Positions 36,775 through 46,052 of a DNA stretch of 64,000 bases are shown piece by piece (positions within the stretch are counted from its first letter, which is position 1; each line of letters opens with the position of its first letter). The stretch comes from Bacillus sp. S/N-304-OC-R1 (GTDB lineage: Bacteria; Bacillota; Bacilli; Bacillales; Cytobacillaceae): assembly GCF_019749375.1 (NCBI RefSeq), contig NZ_JACWFE010000001.1:62001-126000 (forward strand). Reading direction: 5' to 3'. The notes below the pieces were generated by a model. That model saw only the letters and a program-made list of their open reading frames with translations, made no database searches and had not been told where the DNA came from. Both the position numbers and the translations under genes were made by a program.

Positions 36775-37305
36775 TTATGCTTTAGCAGCTTGAACATCTA
36801 AAGAGATTTTCACTTTATCTCCAACAAGAACTCCACCAGTTTCTAATGCTGAATTCCAAGTTAAACCATAATCACTTCTCTTAATAGATCCTTCAACAGT
36901 AAAGCCAACTTTTTCATTTCCCCATGGATCTTTGCCTGATCCTTCAAAAGTCACTTCAAACGTTTCTGATTTTGTTACTCCATGTAGAGTTAAATCACCA
37001 GTTACATCATATTCCCCATCACCATTATTTACAAACTTAGTCGCTTTGAAAGTCATTGAAGGATGATTTTCTACATCAAAGAAGTCTGCTGAACGAAGAT
37101 GGTTATCACGATCTCCATTTCGAGTATCAATACTAGCTAAATCAATAGTAAACTCAATATTGGCAGAAGTTAAGTCAGCTGGATCTGCCTCAATGACAGC
37201 ATCAAATTTATTAAAAGTCCCTTTCACATTTGCAATCATCATATGTTTGATTGAAAAATCAACACTGCTGTGTACTGGATCAAGTGCCCATTTTGTATTT
37301 GTCAT
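36775..37305 (-). CDS. YceI-family lipocalin-like protein
   Basis: The 176-residue protein has the YceI pattern: KWALDPVHSSVDFSIKHMMI, TRNGDRDNHLRSADFFDVEN, the GDLTLHGVTKSETFEV motif and DYGLTWN. YceI proteins form a long beta barrel that binds polyisoprenoid lipids such as quinone precursors. No signal peptide is visible, so this copy should be cytoplasmic, as in many Bacilli. AGGAGG precedes the start. Confidence 0.93.
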   Translation of the reverse strand: MTNTKWALDPVHSSVDFSIKHMMIANVKGTFNKFDAVIEADPADLTSANIEFTIDLASIDTRNGDRDNHLRSADFFDVENHPSMTFKATKFVNNGDGEYDVTGDLTLHGVTKSETFEVTFEGSGKDPWGNEKVGFTVEGSIKRSDYGLTWNSALETGGVLVGDKVKISLDVQAAKA

Positions 37306-37494
37306 TTTTTATTTCCTCCTAGAAAGTCTTTTGAATTCATTTATTTCGAATTCAAGATAATTTAATTCTAAATAAATTATATGAAGGTGCTCCTGCTTTG
37401 TCAATATAAAATAGTACTTTTCATGATTTTTCTTAGGAAGTGTTACAATATAGATAATTTATTGCCTGATATCTACTACTAAAGGGGGACTATC

Positions 37495-40053
37495 ATGAAC
37501 CATCTAGAGCTTACCTACAAGAATGCGGTTGAAACGACTAAAGCTAAAATCTTTAAAGATTTGAACCATTATTTAGGAAGCAAAGAAAGTATACCGTCTT
37601 TTGAGAACTACCTTTCAGATCGTGAAAGCTATATTGGTGAATTATGGTTAAATGTCTGGCTAAACAAATCTACGAGCAGTATTTCTAAAGCGGTGAAAAA
37701 GCAATTTTTACAGGAAAGAGGCTTCGAAACAGAAAATGTAGACCGGAAATTAATTAATCAATTATTCCGGACAGAAATGCGTACATATATCCCATTTGAT
37801 GCAATCGGGTGGCTCAAAAATAAATGGCAACATGATGAAATTAACTGGGAGGAAAAATATCGAGAAGCTAGGGCTGAATTTTTGCAGAAAGAAGAAGAGG
37901 AAAGGCTACATAAAGAACTCGACCATTTTCAGGAGGATTTCATTCAAAAAATCGATCGGTTTATTGAGGGAAATGAAGAAGAAATGTATTTACATGTCCG
38001 ACATTTTATTTCTAAACAATTAATTGTGGATATGAATAAGCAGTCTAAATATAAAAAAATTGACACTTTTGCCCTCGAAGAGAAGCTGGAAACAATCGGC
38101 GAATTCACCCCTGATTCTTATACTATTCTAGGTGAATTTCTCGAAGAATTGACTGGCGATATTCATAAATCTTTGCATTGGGGCCGTCAATATTTTGAAT
38201 ACGAGACATATTTTGATCGCTATATCCAGCAAACCACGGAATATCTAAAAGAAGTATTTTCAAAATTAGAGTTAATGCAATCAAGTAAAGATAATGAAAA
38301 CCTATCAATGGTTATGACTCAATCTATTGCAGAAGAGATTATTCTTGAAACTTGTGAGGATTTAGCCGATCACTTTATACGAATTGCACAGGAAGAATAC
38401 TTGACTGACCTTATTAGGCTTGCAGCTGTTCCATTTGAAATTGAAAAGCATGCTGAAATTTATAAAAAAGATATAGAAGAAAGAAAGCGGAGAATAGAAG
38501 AAGAGCAGGCAGAACTCGAAAGGAAAAAAGAAGAGGAAAAGCGCATCCTAAATGAAATTTTCGAACAGGAGTACCAGCCTTATATAAATAGAAACATTCG
38601 ATATAAACTTCATATAGGGGAAACAAATACCGGCAAAACACATCACGCACTTGAAAAAATGAAATCAGCGTCTAGTGGCATATATTTAGCACCATTACGC
38701 CTGTTAGCTCTAGAGGTTTTTGACAAACTGAATGAGGAGGGCACACCTTGTTCATTAAAGACAGGAGAAGAAGAGAAAATTACTGCAGGCGCCCGTCATA
38801 TTTCCTGTACAGTAGAAATGTTTCATGAAAAAGAGTTTTACAAATGTATTGTAATTGATGAAGCACAAATGATTACCGATAAAGATCGAGGCTTTTCTTG
38901 GTATAAAGCTATTACGAAAGCAAATGCAGATGAAGTTCACATTATTGGCAGTCATAATGTAAAGGAAATTATTCTTCAATTATTAGGTGCTGAGGCAGAT
39001 ATTGAAATTATTGAATATAATCGAGATATACCATTAGAGGTAGAAAAAAGAGAGTTTAAATTCAGCCGTGTTGATAGAGGGGATGCACTAATTTGTTTTT
39101 CAAGAAAAAAAGTGCTTGAAACTGCATCTAGATTAGAGAACTCTGGCCAATCTGTCAGTATGATCTATGGAAGTATGCCACCAGAAACGAGAAAAAAACA
39201 GGTTCAGCGTTTTAACAAAGGGGAAACTTCAATTATTGTCGCAACCGATGCGATCGGCATGGGATTAAATCTTCCAATTCGAAGAGTCGTCTTTCTTGAA
39301 AATGAAAAATTTGACGGTCAAAAAAGAAGACAGCTTACATCTCAGGAAGTTAAGCAAATAGCAGGAAGAGCAGGAAGAAAAGGGATTTATAATATAGGAA
39401 AGGTTGCTTTCATTTCTAATATTAAAAAAATGTGGGACCTTTTAGTTTGTGAAGATCAGCCAATCCAAACTTTTTCGGTAGCACCAACAAACACAGTCTT
39501 CGAACGGTTTCAAAGATATTATCGTGATTTAGGTACCTTTTTTGAATTATGGGATAAGTTTGAAAGTCCTGTCGGAACGAAAAAAGCATCACTATCTGAG
39601 GAAAGAGAATTATATGAAAAAATTCAAGGAACAGAAATTGAAGCAAAACTTCCTATTATGGAGCTTTACGGATTTCTTCATCTGCCATTTTCTAAAAAAG
39701 AGTCTGAATTAATTTTTCAATGGGAGCAGACAATGCTTGCGATTATTGCTGGGGAGGATCTCCCTGAACCAAGAATAAAAAATCGTAATCTAGAAGAATT
39801 GGAATTGACCTATAAAGCAATTGGCTTGCATCTCTTATTTTTATATCGATTAGACCGTAGAACAGAAGCGCTATACTGGGAACGGGTTCGAGAGCAAATT
39901 AGTGACAAGGTTCATGATCGACTAAGAACAGACATTAAAAACATGTCGAAAAAATGCAAAAGCTGCGGTAGAAAGTTACCTTGGGATCTTAGATTCCAAA
40001 TTTGTGATCAGTGCCATGAGAGAAAATATCGAAGAAGCTATTCATATAGATAA
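37495..40053 (+). CDS. SUV3-like superfamily 2 RNA helicase with C-terminal zinc finger
   Basis: The 852-residue protein starts at ATG 37495. Residues 1-355 are a charged helical region without a known domain, ending in an Arg/Glu-rich coiled coil. The helicase core follows: motif I GETNTGKTHHAL (about 375-386), Ia APLRLLALEV, motif II DEAQ (near 455), III-like IIGSHN, IV ALICFSRKK, V ATDAIGMGLNLPIRRVVF and VI QIAGRAGRKG (near 621). This combination is that of mitochondrial SUV3/YpsA-unrelated RNA helicases. A C-terminal four-Cys zinc finger (CKSCGRKLPW ... CDQC) ends the protein. An RNA turnover role is inferred. Confidence 0.85.
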   Translation: MNHLELTYKNAVETTKAKIFKDLNHYLGSKESIPSFENYLSDRESYIGELWLNVWLNKSTSSISKAVKKQFLQERGFETENVDRKLINQLFRTEMRTYIPFDAIGWLKNKWQHDEINWEEKYREARAEFLQKEEEERLHKELDHFQEDFIQKIDRFIEGNEEEMYLHVRHFISKQLIVDMNKQSKYKKIDTFALEEKLETIGEFTPDSYTILGEFLEELTGDIHKSLHWGRQYFEYETYFDRYIQQTTEYLKEVFSKLELMQSSKDNENLSMVMTQSIAEEIILETCEDLADHFIRIAQEEYLTDLIRLAAVPFEIEKHAEIYKKDIEERKRRIEEEQAELERKKEEEKRILNEIFEQEYQPYINRNIRYKLHIGETNTGKTHHALEKMKSASSGIYLAPLRLLALEVFDKLNEEGTPCSLKTGEEEKITAGARHISCTVEMFHEKEFYKCIVIDEAQMITDKDRGFSWYKAITKANADEVHIIGSHNVKEIILQLLGAEADIEIIEYNRDIPLEVEKREFKFSRVDRGDALICFSRKKVLETASRLENSGQSVSMIYGSMPPETRKKQVQRFNKGETSIIVATDAIGMGLNLPIRRVVFLENEKFDGQKRRQLTSQEVKQIAGRAGRKGIYNIGKVAFISNIKKMWDLLVCEDQPIQTFSVAPTNTVFERFQRYYRDLGTFFELWDKFESPVGTKKASLSEERELYEKIQGTEIEAKLPIMELYGFLHLPFSKKESELIFQWEQTMLAIIAGEDLPEPRIKNRNLEELELTYKAIGLHLLFLYRLDRRTEALYWERVREQISDKVHDRLRTDIKNMSKKCKSCGRKLPWDLRFQICDQCHERKYRRSYSYR

Positions 40054-40064
40054 AAACAATGAAA

Positions 40065-40102
40065 ACAAAAGACCTGGGCATACGGGAATGTCCAGGTCTT
40101 TT
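40065..40102. terminator. Bidirectional terminator between helicase and alcohol dehydrogenase
   Basis: AAAAGACCTGG (40067-40077) pairs with CCAGGTCTTTT (40092-40102). Confidence 0.85.
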
Positions 40103-40104
40103 GT

Positions 40105-41247
40105 CTATGGTTTCAGCACAACTTTAATACAGTCATCCTCATGATTATTAAAAATTCGATACCCGTGATCAGCCTCAGCTAAAGGGATTTTATGCGTAAT
40201 AATTTCTTTAGGATCGAACTTACCATCTTTAATCTTGTCATAAAGCGTCTGCATATATGGGATAACAGGAGCTTGTCCCATCTTTATATTTATATTTCTC
40301 GCAAAAAAGGCTCCTAACGGAAACAGATTGTAATTTCCTCCATAAACTCCAGTTAGTTGAACATTGCCGCCCCTTTTCACAGCCTTGGTGGAAATTTGAA
40401 TCGGACCAAGAGTCCCTCCTTGAAGCTTCAGCTTTTGTTCCAAAAACTCAAGAGGTGACTTTTTTCCATCCATCCCTACACAATCGATGACAACATCCGC
40501 TCCGCCTTTTGTAATTTCTTTTATGTGCTCACCCATATCAGGAAATTTAGTAAATTCATAAACCTCTACATTGTTAATTTTCTTGGCATAATCCATTCGA
40601 TAATTTAGATAATCAATAGCAATAACGCGTTCTGCTCCTTCCATCCACGCAAACTTCTGTGTCATTAATCCAACTGGTCCACATCCTAATACAACAACTG
40701 TATCGCCCTTTTTTACTCCCGCGTTAACTACACTCCAGTAGGCAGTTGGCAATACATCCGATAAGAATAACAGCGACTCATCCTCCATTTCACACGATTC
40801 TGGAACCAAAAATGGCGTGAAATTTCCAAACGGAACTCTTAGATATTCGGCTTGTCCACCTGGATAGTTTCCATATTTCTCAGAGTATCCAAAATAGCCT
40901 CCAGAATCATAGTGAGGGTTCGAATTTTCGCATTGGCTTGTTAAATCTTGTTCACAATACACACAGTGTCCGCATGAAACGTTGAAGGGGATGATCACTC
41001 TATCTCCTTTTTTTAATTTCGTCACACTCGAACCAGCCTCTTCAACAATTCCCATTGGCTCATGCCCAATTACATATCCTCTCGGCAAAGGAAAGTTGCC
41101 TTTATATAGATGTAAATCAGAACCACAAATAGCGGTAGAAGTTATTCGAATAATAATATCATTGTTCTTTTCAATTCTCGGATCTTCAACATTGTCAACG
41201 GCTACATTATTCGGACCTTGATATGTTACTGCCTTCATTTGTTCCAC
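40105..41247 (-). CDS. Zinc-dependent alcohol dehydrogenase (MDR family)
   Basis: The 380-residue medium-chain dehydrogenase has catalytic zinc ligands in CGSDLHLY and GHEPMG, the structural zinc cysteines in SCGHCVYCEQDLTSQC, and the NAD-binding loop VVLGCGPVGLMTQ. The inserted GGYFGYSEKYGNYPGGQAEY and length resemble the glutathione-independent formaldehyde dehydrogenase/YycR-like branch. The substrate is not known. A single-gene unit with GGAGTGG before the start. Confidence 0.88.
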   Translation of the reverse strand: MEQMKAVTYQGPNNVAVDNVEDPRIEKNNDIIIRITSTAICGSDLHLYKGNFPLPRGYVIGHEPMGIVEEAGSSVTKLKKGDRVIIPFNVSCGHCVYCEQDLTSQCENSNPHYDSGGYFGYSEKYGNYPGGQAEYLRVPFGNFTPFLVPESCEMEDESLLFLSDVLPTAYWSVVNAGVKKGDTVVVLGCGPVGLMTQKFAWMEGAERVIAIDYLNYRMDYAKKINNVEVYEFTKFPDMGEHIKEITKGGADVVIDCVGMDGKKSPLEFLEQKLKLQGGTLGPIQISTKAVKRGGNVQLTGVYGGNYNLFPLGAFFARNINIKMGQAPVIPYMQTLYDKIKDGKFDPKEIITHKIPLAEADHGYRIFNNHEDDCIKVVLKP

Positions 41248-41442
41248 TCCTTAATATTTTCAAAAATAAAACATTACTCTCTCTGTAGTATGATGCTGAG
41301 AGACATTTACATTCCCTAAAAACTCGTTAATTAAGAGGATTTATTAATTTCCAATAGCAGAAAAAATAAACTTAAACATAATAGGAATAAATAATATTTT
41401 CGGTTGCAAAATAATTTTGATTTTATTAAAGGAGGAATTTGA

Positions 41443-42078
41443 ATGCAAAACCAACAGCAAGGTCAAATGCATCAAAATATGCACACTGGCATGATTAATC
41501 AACAAATGAATCATGGCGGTCATGAGGTATTTGATGTTCATGAAGTATTATCTGGCACAATTGGAATACTTGACCAGTATACGCTATTGCGTCCTTTAGT
41601 AAAGGATCAGGAATTAGCGAGTATACTTGATAGACAATCTCAATTTATTAAGCAGGAATATAACACAACTGTTGATTGCTTTAAAACCGGTCAGGACCCG
41701 GCAGTACCAACGCAAAGCTACAAAATGACTCAGGACAATAATTTTGTATATGGTTTAAAACCATCTCAGCCAAAAAAACCAGTAAATGCTGCTTCTGAAT
41801 TAACAGATGAATGTATTTCTGGTATGATGCTTGGATCCTTAAAATCGATGGCAGGAGCAAAAACAATGGCTGCTCTTGAAGTAACAAACCCAGTTGTTCG
41901 ACGCGTATTAGCTGATTCGGTGCCAAACTGCATTGAAATGTGCTATGAGCTTTCTATTTACCAAAACAATAATCATTATTACCAAGTACCGCAGCTATCA
42001 GCACAAGATATGCAGCAAATGACAAATGCATATGCGCAAGCCCCTATGAACGGGCAAATGCCTAATCAAACACATTAA
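41443..42078 (+). CDS. CotF-like spore coat protein
   Basis: The 211-residue protein has a Gln/Met/His-rich N-terminus (about 1-27), then a helical domain with LSGTIGILDQYTLLRPLVKD and, after a linker, DECISGMMLGSLKSMAGAKT and SVPNCIEMCYELSIYQN. This matches the Coat F family, in which two helix-bundle halves assemble in the spore coat. AAAGGAGG precedes ATG 41443. A monocistronic gene with a strong terminator; a mother-cell sporulation promoter is expected but I cannot identify one. Confidence 0.82.
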   Translation: MQNQQQGQMHQNMHTGMINQQMNHGGHEVFDVHEVLSGTIGILDQYTLLRPLVKDQELASILDRQSQFIKQEYNTTVDCFKTGQDPAVPTQSYKMTQDNNFVYGLKPSQPKKPVNAASELTDECISGMMLGSLKSMAGAKTMAALEVTNPVVRRVLADSVPNCIEMCYELSIYQNNNHYYQVPQLSAQDMQQMTNAYAQAPMNGQMPNQTH

Positions 42079-42128
42079 AAATAGAAAAAGACGATTCTTT
42101 TTATAGGAATCGTCTTTTTCTATTTTTT
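42078..42128 (+). terminator. Intrinsic terminator of the coat protein gene
   Basis: A long A/T-flanked stem, about 42079-42097 with 42107-42125, contains GACGATTC/GAATCGTC. Confidence 0.9.
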
Positions 42129-42146
42129 CCACCTCTAAACATTGTT

Positions 42147-42160
42147 GGAAAACGTTTTCA
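42147..42160 (+). promoter_or_regulatory. CcpA cre-site candidate upstream of the liv operon
   Basis: GGAAAACGTTTTCA matches the palindromic cre form TGAAAACGTTTTCA at 13 of 14 positions. It lies about 95 bases before livJ and directly abuts a CodY-like box. Confidence 0.5.
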
Positions 42161-42173
42161 TTTTCTAAAAATT
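42159..42173 (+). promoter_or_regulatory. CodY-box candidate and putative promoter of the liv operon
   Basis: CATTTTCTAAAAATT matches AATTTTCWGAAAATT at 13 of 15 positions. It overlaps the cre-like site by two bases and the likely -35 box TTGAAA (42172-42177), whose partner TAAATT lies at 42194-42199. Binding here should block or tune transcription. Confidence 0.55.
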
Positions 42174-42254
42174 GAAAAAATATATTTACTTTGTAAATTA
42201 AGTGGTATTTAATAGATATATGTTTAAATCATCAGAAAATAGGAGGAAGCAAAA

Positions 42255-43415
42255 ATGAGTCATGTCTTAAAAAAACCGTTTCTTGCAGTCGCTGTACTTA
42301 TGCTGGTATTGCTTACTGCTTGCAGTGGGAAAAGCACAGAAACATCAGGAGCAAGCAATTCTTCTAAAGGAGGAGGTACAGTTAACGCAAAAATTGGTGT
42401 TATCTCCTACATAACTGGACCAGGTGCCGCATATGGAGAAGCTATTACAAATGGGTTTAAATTAGCTCAAAAGGAAATTAATGAAAAAGGTGATGTCAAT
42501 ATTAATCTTGTAATAGAAGATTCTGCTGGAAAGCAGGAGCAAGCATTATCAGCTGCTCAAAAATTAATGAGTGACGATAACATCGTAGCACTATTAGGAC
42601 CTACTTTAAGTACAGAAATGAATGTAGTGGGACCGGAAGCCGATCTAAATGGAATCCCGATTATAGGCACTTCAACTACTGCCGAGGGAATACCGCAAAT
42701 TGGTGAATATGTATTTAGAAACTCAATTCCTGAAGCACTAGCTATTCCTGCTTCAATTAATAAAGCTGTTGAGAAATATGATGTCAAAAAGGTAGCGATT
42801 CTATACGGAAATGATGATGTATTTACGAAGTCTGGTTTTGATACGATGGAGAAGGTAGCAAAGGATATGGGTCTCGAAATTTTAGCTATCGAAACTTTTC
42901 AAAAAGGACAAGCTGATTACAATGCTCAGTTAACAAAAATTAAAGGTTTGAATCCAGACTTAATTTTATGTTCTGCGCTATATAACGAAGGTGCAGTCAT
43001 CATGGATCAAGCAAGAAAAATGGGTATTGATGTCCCGTTTGTTGGAGGCAACGGCTTTAACTCACCACAGGTTATTGAAATTGCTGGCAAAGCAGCAAAT
43101 GGATTAATTGTTGCAACACCATGGTTTGGAGAAAAAGATGATCCAAAAGTACAAGACTTTAATAAAAAATACGAAGCTGAATATAAAAAGAAGCCAGACC
43201 AATTCGCAGCTCAAGCTTATGATGCCCTTTATATTGTGGCAGAGGCACTTAAAAATGCCGGCGAAGCAGATCGAGATAAGTTAAAAGATGCACTTCTTGA
43301 AATTAAAGATCTTGAAGGAATCCTTGGCAAATTCTCTTTTGATAAAGACGGTGACGTCGTAATGGAACCAACTGTACTTATCATTGACGAGGGAAAATTC
43401 AAAATCTTCGAATAA
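42255..43415 (+). CDS. livJ: ABC transporter substrate-binding lipoprotein, LIV type
   Basis: The 386-residue lipoprotein (signal ending LLTACSG, about residue 23) has the type-I periplasmic binding fold: KIGVISYITGPGAAYGEAIT, LVIEDSAGKQEQALSAAQKL, ALLGPTLSTEM and FVGGNGFNSP. It starts the five-gene operon livJHMGF with AGGAGG ahead of the ATG. Such systems usually import leucine, isoleucine and valine, but close relatives carry other amino acids, urea or aromatic acids. CodY- and CcpA-like sites upstream favour branched-chain amino acids. Confidence 0.88.
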   Translation: MSHVLKKPFLAVAVLMLVLLTACSGKSTETSGASNSSKGGGTVNAKIGVISYITGPGAAYGEAITNGFKLAQKEINEKGDVNINLVIEDSAGKQEQALSAAQKLMSDDNIVALLGPTLSTEMNVVGPEADLNGIPIIGTSTTAEGIPQIGEYVFRNSIPEALAIPASINKAVEKYDVKKVAILYGNDDVFTKSGFDTMEKVAKDMGLEILAIETFQKGQADYNAQLTKIKGLNPDLILCSALYNEGAVIMDQARKMGIDVPFVGGNGFNSPQVIEIAGKAANGLIVATPWFGEKDDPKVQDFNKKYEAEYKKKPDQFAAQAYDALYIVAEALKNAGEADRDKLKDALLEIKDLEGILGKFSFDKDGDVVMEPTVLIIDEGKFKIFE

Positions 43416-43437
43416 TTATTGCAAAGGGTGAGATGTC

Positions 43438-44322
43438 TTGCTATTAGAGCAGTTAATTAACGGAATTACACTAGGAAGCATCTATGCCATCGTAGCCCTA
43501 GGATTCACACTTGTTTTTGGTGTTCTAGGCATCATTAACATGGCGCATGGCGAAATCTTTATGTTTGGAGCCTTTATTGGTGTTATTGTCACTAGTACTT
43601 TAGGTTTGCCGCTTTGGGTTGCATTTCTGGCAGCCATCATTGTAACGGCAATCCTTGGTTATCTGCTAGAAAGATTTGCTCTGCGTCCTTTAAGAGGAAA
43701 GCAAGGTGTTTCACACCTTGCTCCTTTAATTAGTACGATCGGAGCTTCTATTTTACTGGAAAATCTATCACACCACTTATTTGGTGCCGGTAATCATCCG
43801 TTTAAAAACGCATTTGCCGAAATAAATTTTCAAATTGGTTCTATCACCGTTTATTTAGTGCAAATCTTAATTTTTGTTATATCAGTAATTTTAATGATTG
43901 TTTTATCTTATTGGCTGCAAAAAACGAAGGCTGGAAAAGCGCTAAGAGCAACAGCTGAAAACATTGAAACTGCCAGTATTCTAGGAGTTAACACAAAGCG
44001 AATTATTATTTTAACAGTTGTCATTGCTTCTGCAATGGGTGGTATTGCGGGAATCCTCGTTGGAATGGCCTTTAATGCTGTTAACCCGCAAATGGGGCTA
44101 TCAATGGGGCTAAAAGGGTTAGCCATTATTATATTAGGCGGAATGGGCAATGTGAAGGGTGCAATGGCAGGTGGACTATTACTCGGATTATCTGAAACTC
44201 TTATTGTTGCATACGGAGATTCAGGTTATCGTGATGCGGTTGCATTTATTACGATTATCGTCATCCTATTACTAAGGCCACAAGGATTGTTTGGCCAAAA
44301 GACGACAGCTGCGGGAAGGTGA
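43438..44322 (+). CDS. livH: Branched-chain amino acid ABC transporter permease LivH
   Basis: The 294-residue permease with about eight helices has the LivH landmarks QLINGITLGSIYAIVALGFT, LGIINMAHGEIFMFGAFIG and, near the end, IIILGGMGNVKGAMAGGLLLG. Start: TTG 43438 behind AAGGGTGAG. It pairs with LivM to form the membrane channel and is followed by livM after four bases. Confidence 0.95.
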   Translation: MLLEQLINGITLGSIYAIVALGFTLVFGVLGIINMAHGEIFMFGAFIGVIVTSTLGLPLWVAFLAAIIVTAILGYLLERFALRPLRGKQGVSHLAPLISTIGASILLENLSHHLFGAGNHPFKNAFAEINFQIGSITVYLVQILIFVISVILMIVLSYWLQKTKAGKALRATAENIETASILGVNTKRIIILTVVIASAMGGIAGILVGMAFNAVNPQMGLSMGLKGLAIIILGGMGNVKGAMAGGLLLGLSETLIVAYGDSGYRDAVAFITIIVILLLRPQGLFGQKTTAAGR

Positions 44323-44326
44323 CACT

Positions 44327-45307
44327 ATGCTTGGAGAATTAATTAATCCTTATTATTTACAAGTTGGCTCCTTTATATTAATCAATATTATTCTCGGACT
44401 AAGCATCTATGTTACTCTCTCTTCTGGACAGCTTTCTCTTGGAAATGCGGGATTTATGGGGATTGGTGCATACACTTCTGCCTTACTAACTTTAAATTAT
44501 GATGTTCCCATTATCATTGGAATCATTGCGGGAGCATTAGCTGCAGGTTTATTAGGTCTAATTGTCGGCATTCCATCTCTAAGGCTGCAAGGGGTTTACT
44601 TAGCGATCGCAACCCTTGGATTCGGGGAGGTAATCAGGGTCTTTTTTGTCAATTGGGAATCTGTTACAAAGGGCGCTGTTGGTATTTCAGGCATTCCTCA
44701 AATGGGGAGAGAGGTTTTTAGAGTATTAAAAGATGCTGGCTTTGATCCAGCCTCGATTGGCTTAAAAAATAATGAATTTGTATTCTTAACAGTATTTATT
44801 ATATTGCTGATTATTAATATTCTTGTTGTTTGGTTTATTATTAGACAAAATCACTCTAGAATCGGAAGAGCCTTTGCCTCCATTAAAATGGATGAAAAAG
44901 CCGCAGAAGCAATGGGAATCAATATTACTTACTATAAGGTGCTTGCTTTCGTTCAAGGTGCGGTGATTTCCGGTTTTGCCGGTGCATTATTTGCCCACGT
45001 CATGGCATACATAAGCCCTGCAGATTTTTCTTATCATCGAGCTGTTGAAATTTTAATTTTTGCTGTCTTTGGCGGCAGTGAAGTTATCGTCGGGGCTATT
45101 TTTGGAGCTACTTTCATGACCCTAATGCCAGAGGTTTTAAGATTTATCAGTGAATATCGATATATGATTTATGGTCTAATCCTAATCTTAATGATGGCAT
45201 TCCGACCGCAAGGAATTATCGATATACATGTACTGCATTGGTTCCAAAAGTTCAAACTGCCAAAAAGGGGGATTCAGCATGGTTCTAGAAATCAAAAACA
45301 TCTCTAA
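44327..45307 (+). CDS. livM: Branched-chain amino acid ABC transporter permease LivM
   Basis: The 326-residue permease is recognised by LSIYVTLSSGQLSLGNAGFM, LATLGFGEVIRVFFVNW, TKGAVGISGIP and VFGGSEVIVGAIFGA. ATG 44327 follows GGAAGGTGA, which includes the livH stop. The 3' end overlaps livG by 29 bases in another frame, and the extra C-terminal tail past FRPQGIIDI is rich in basic residues. Confidence 0.94.
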   Translation: MLGELINPYYLQVGSFILINIILGLSIYVTLSSGQLSLGNAGFMGIGAYTSALLTLNYDVPIIIGIIAGALAAGLLGLIVGIPSLRLQGVYLAIATLGFGEVIRVFFVNWESVTKGAVGISGIPQMGREVFRVLKDAGFDPASIGLKNNEFVFLTVFIILLIINILVVWFIIRQNHSRIGRAFASIKMDEKAAEAMGINITYYKVLAFVQGAVISGFAGALFAHVMAYISPADFSYHRAVEILIFAVFGGSEVIVGAIFGATFMTLMPEVLRFISEYRYMIYGLILILMMAFRPQGIIDIHVLHWFQKFKLPKRGIQHGSRNQKHL

Positions 45308-46052
45308 AAATTTTGGCGGGATCGCTGCATTAACAGATGTTTCTTTTTCCGTAGAAAAAGGAGAGATCTTTAGCTTAATTGGTCCTAATGGTGCAGGAAA
45401 GACAACAATGTTTAATATGATTACAAATCTGTTCCCGCCAACATCTGGGAATATTACCTTTGCCGGTGATACAATTACTGGCATAAAGCCTCATTTAATC
45501 ACAGAAAAGGGGATTTGCCGTACTTTTCAAAATATCCGGCTTTTCCCACAAATGACTGCTTTAGAAAATGTAATGGTTGGGGGACATTGCCGCATAAAGT
45601 CAGGCGTATTCAGCAGTGTTTTCCGTACGAAGGCACAGCGAAATGAGGAACTAAAACTGGAAGAAAGTGCGAAAGAATTATTAGAATTAGTTGGCTTAAC
45701 CGAAGAAATGGAGAATGCTGCAGAAAATTTAGCTTACGGTCAGCAAAGGCGACTTGAAATCGCAAGAGCATTAGCTAGTAATCCTCAGCTATTACTCCTT
45801 GATGAACCTGCGGCAGGGATGAACGAAACTGAGACGGACAGCTTGTTTGACTTAATAAAAAAAATTCAAGCAAAAGAAATTACCGTTTTAATCATTGAGC
45901 ATGACATGCCCTTAGTTATGAGGCTATGTGATCGAATTATGGTTTTGAATTTTGGGAAAAAGCTTGCAGAGGGAACACCGGCAGAAATTCAGAATAATGA
46001 AGAAGTCATTGAAGCCTACCTCGGTTCAGAGGAGGATGAACAAAGTGCTTAA
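45279..46052 (+). CDS. livG: Branched-chain amino acid ABC transporter ATPase LivG
   Basis: The 257-residue ATPase starts at ATG 45279 after AAAAGGGGG, inside the livM end. It shows Walker A GPNGAGKTT, the LivG-specific GICRTFQNIRLFPQMTALEN, signature AYGQQRRLEIARAL, Walker B LLLLDEPAAGMNETET and the switch IIEHDMPLVM. Together with LivF it powers the transporter. Confidence 0.95.
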   Translation: MVLEIKNISKNFGGIAALTDVSFSVEKGEIFSLIGPNGAGKTTMFNMITNLFPPTSGNITFAGDTITGIKPHLITEKGICRTFQNIRLFPQMTALENVMVGGHCRIKSGVFSSVFRTKAQRNEELKLEESAKELLELVGLTEEMENAAENLAYGQQRRLEIARALASNPQLLLLDEPAAGMNETETDSLFDLIKKIQAKEITVLIIEHDMPLVMRLCDRIMVLNFGKKLAEGTPAEIQNNEEVIEAYLGSEEDEQSA

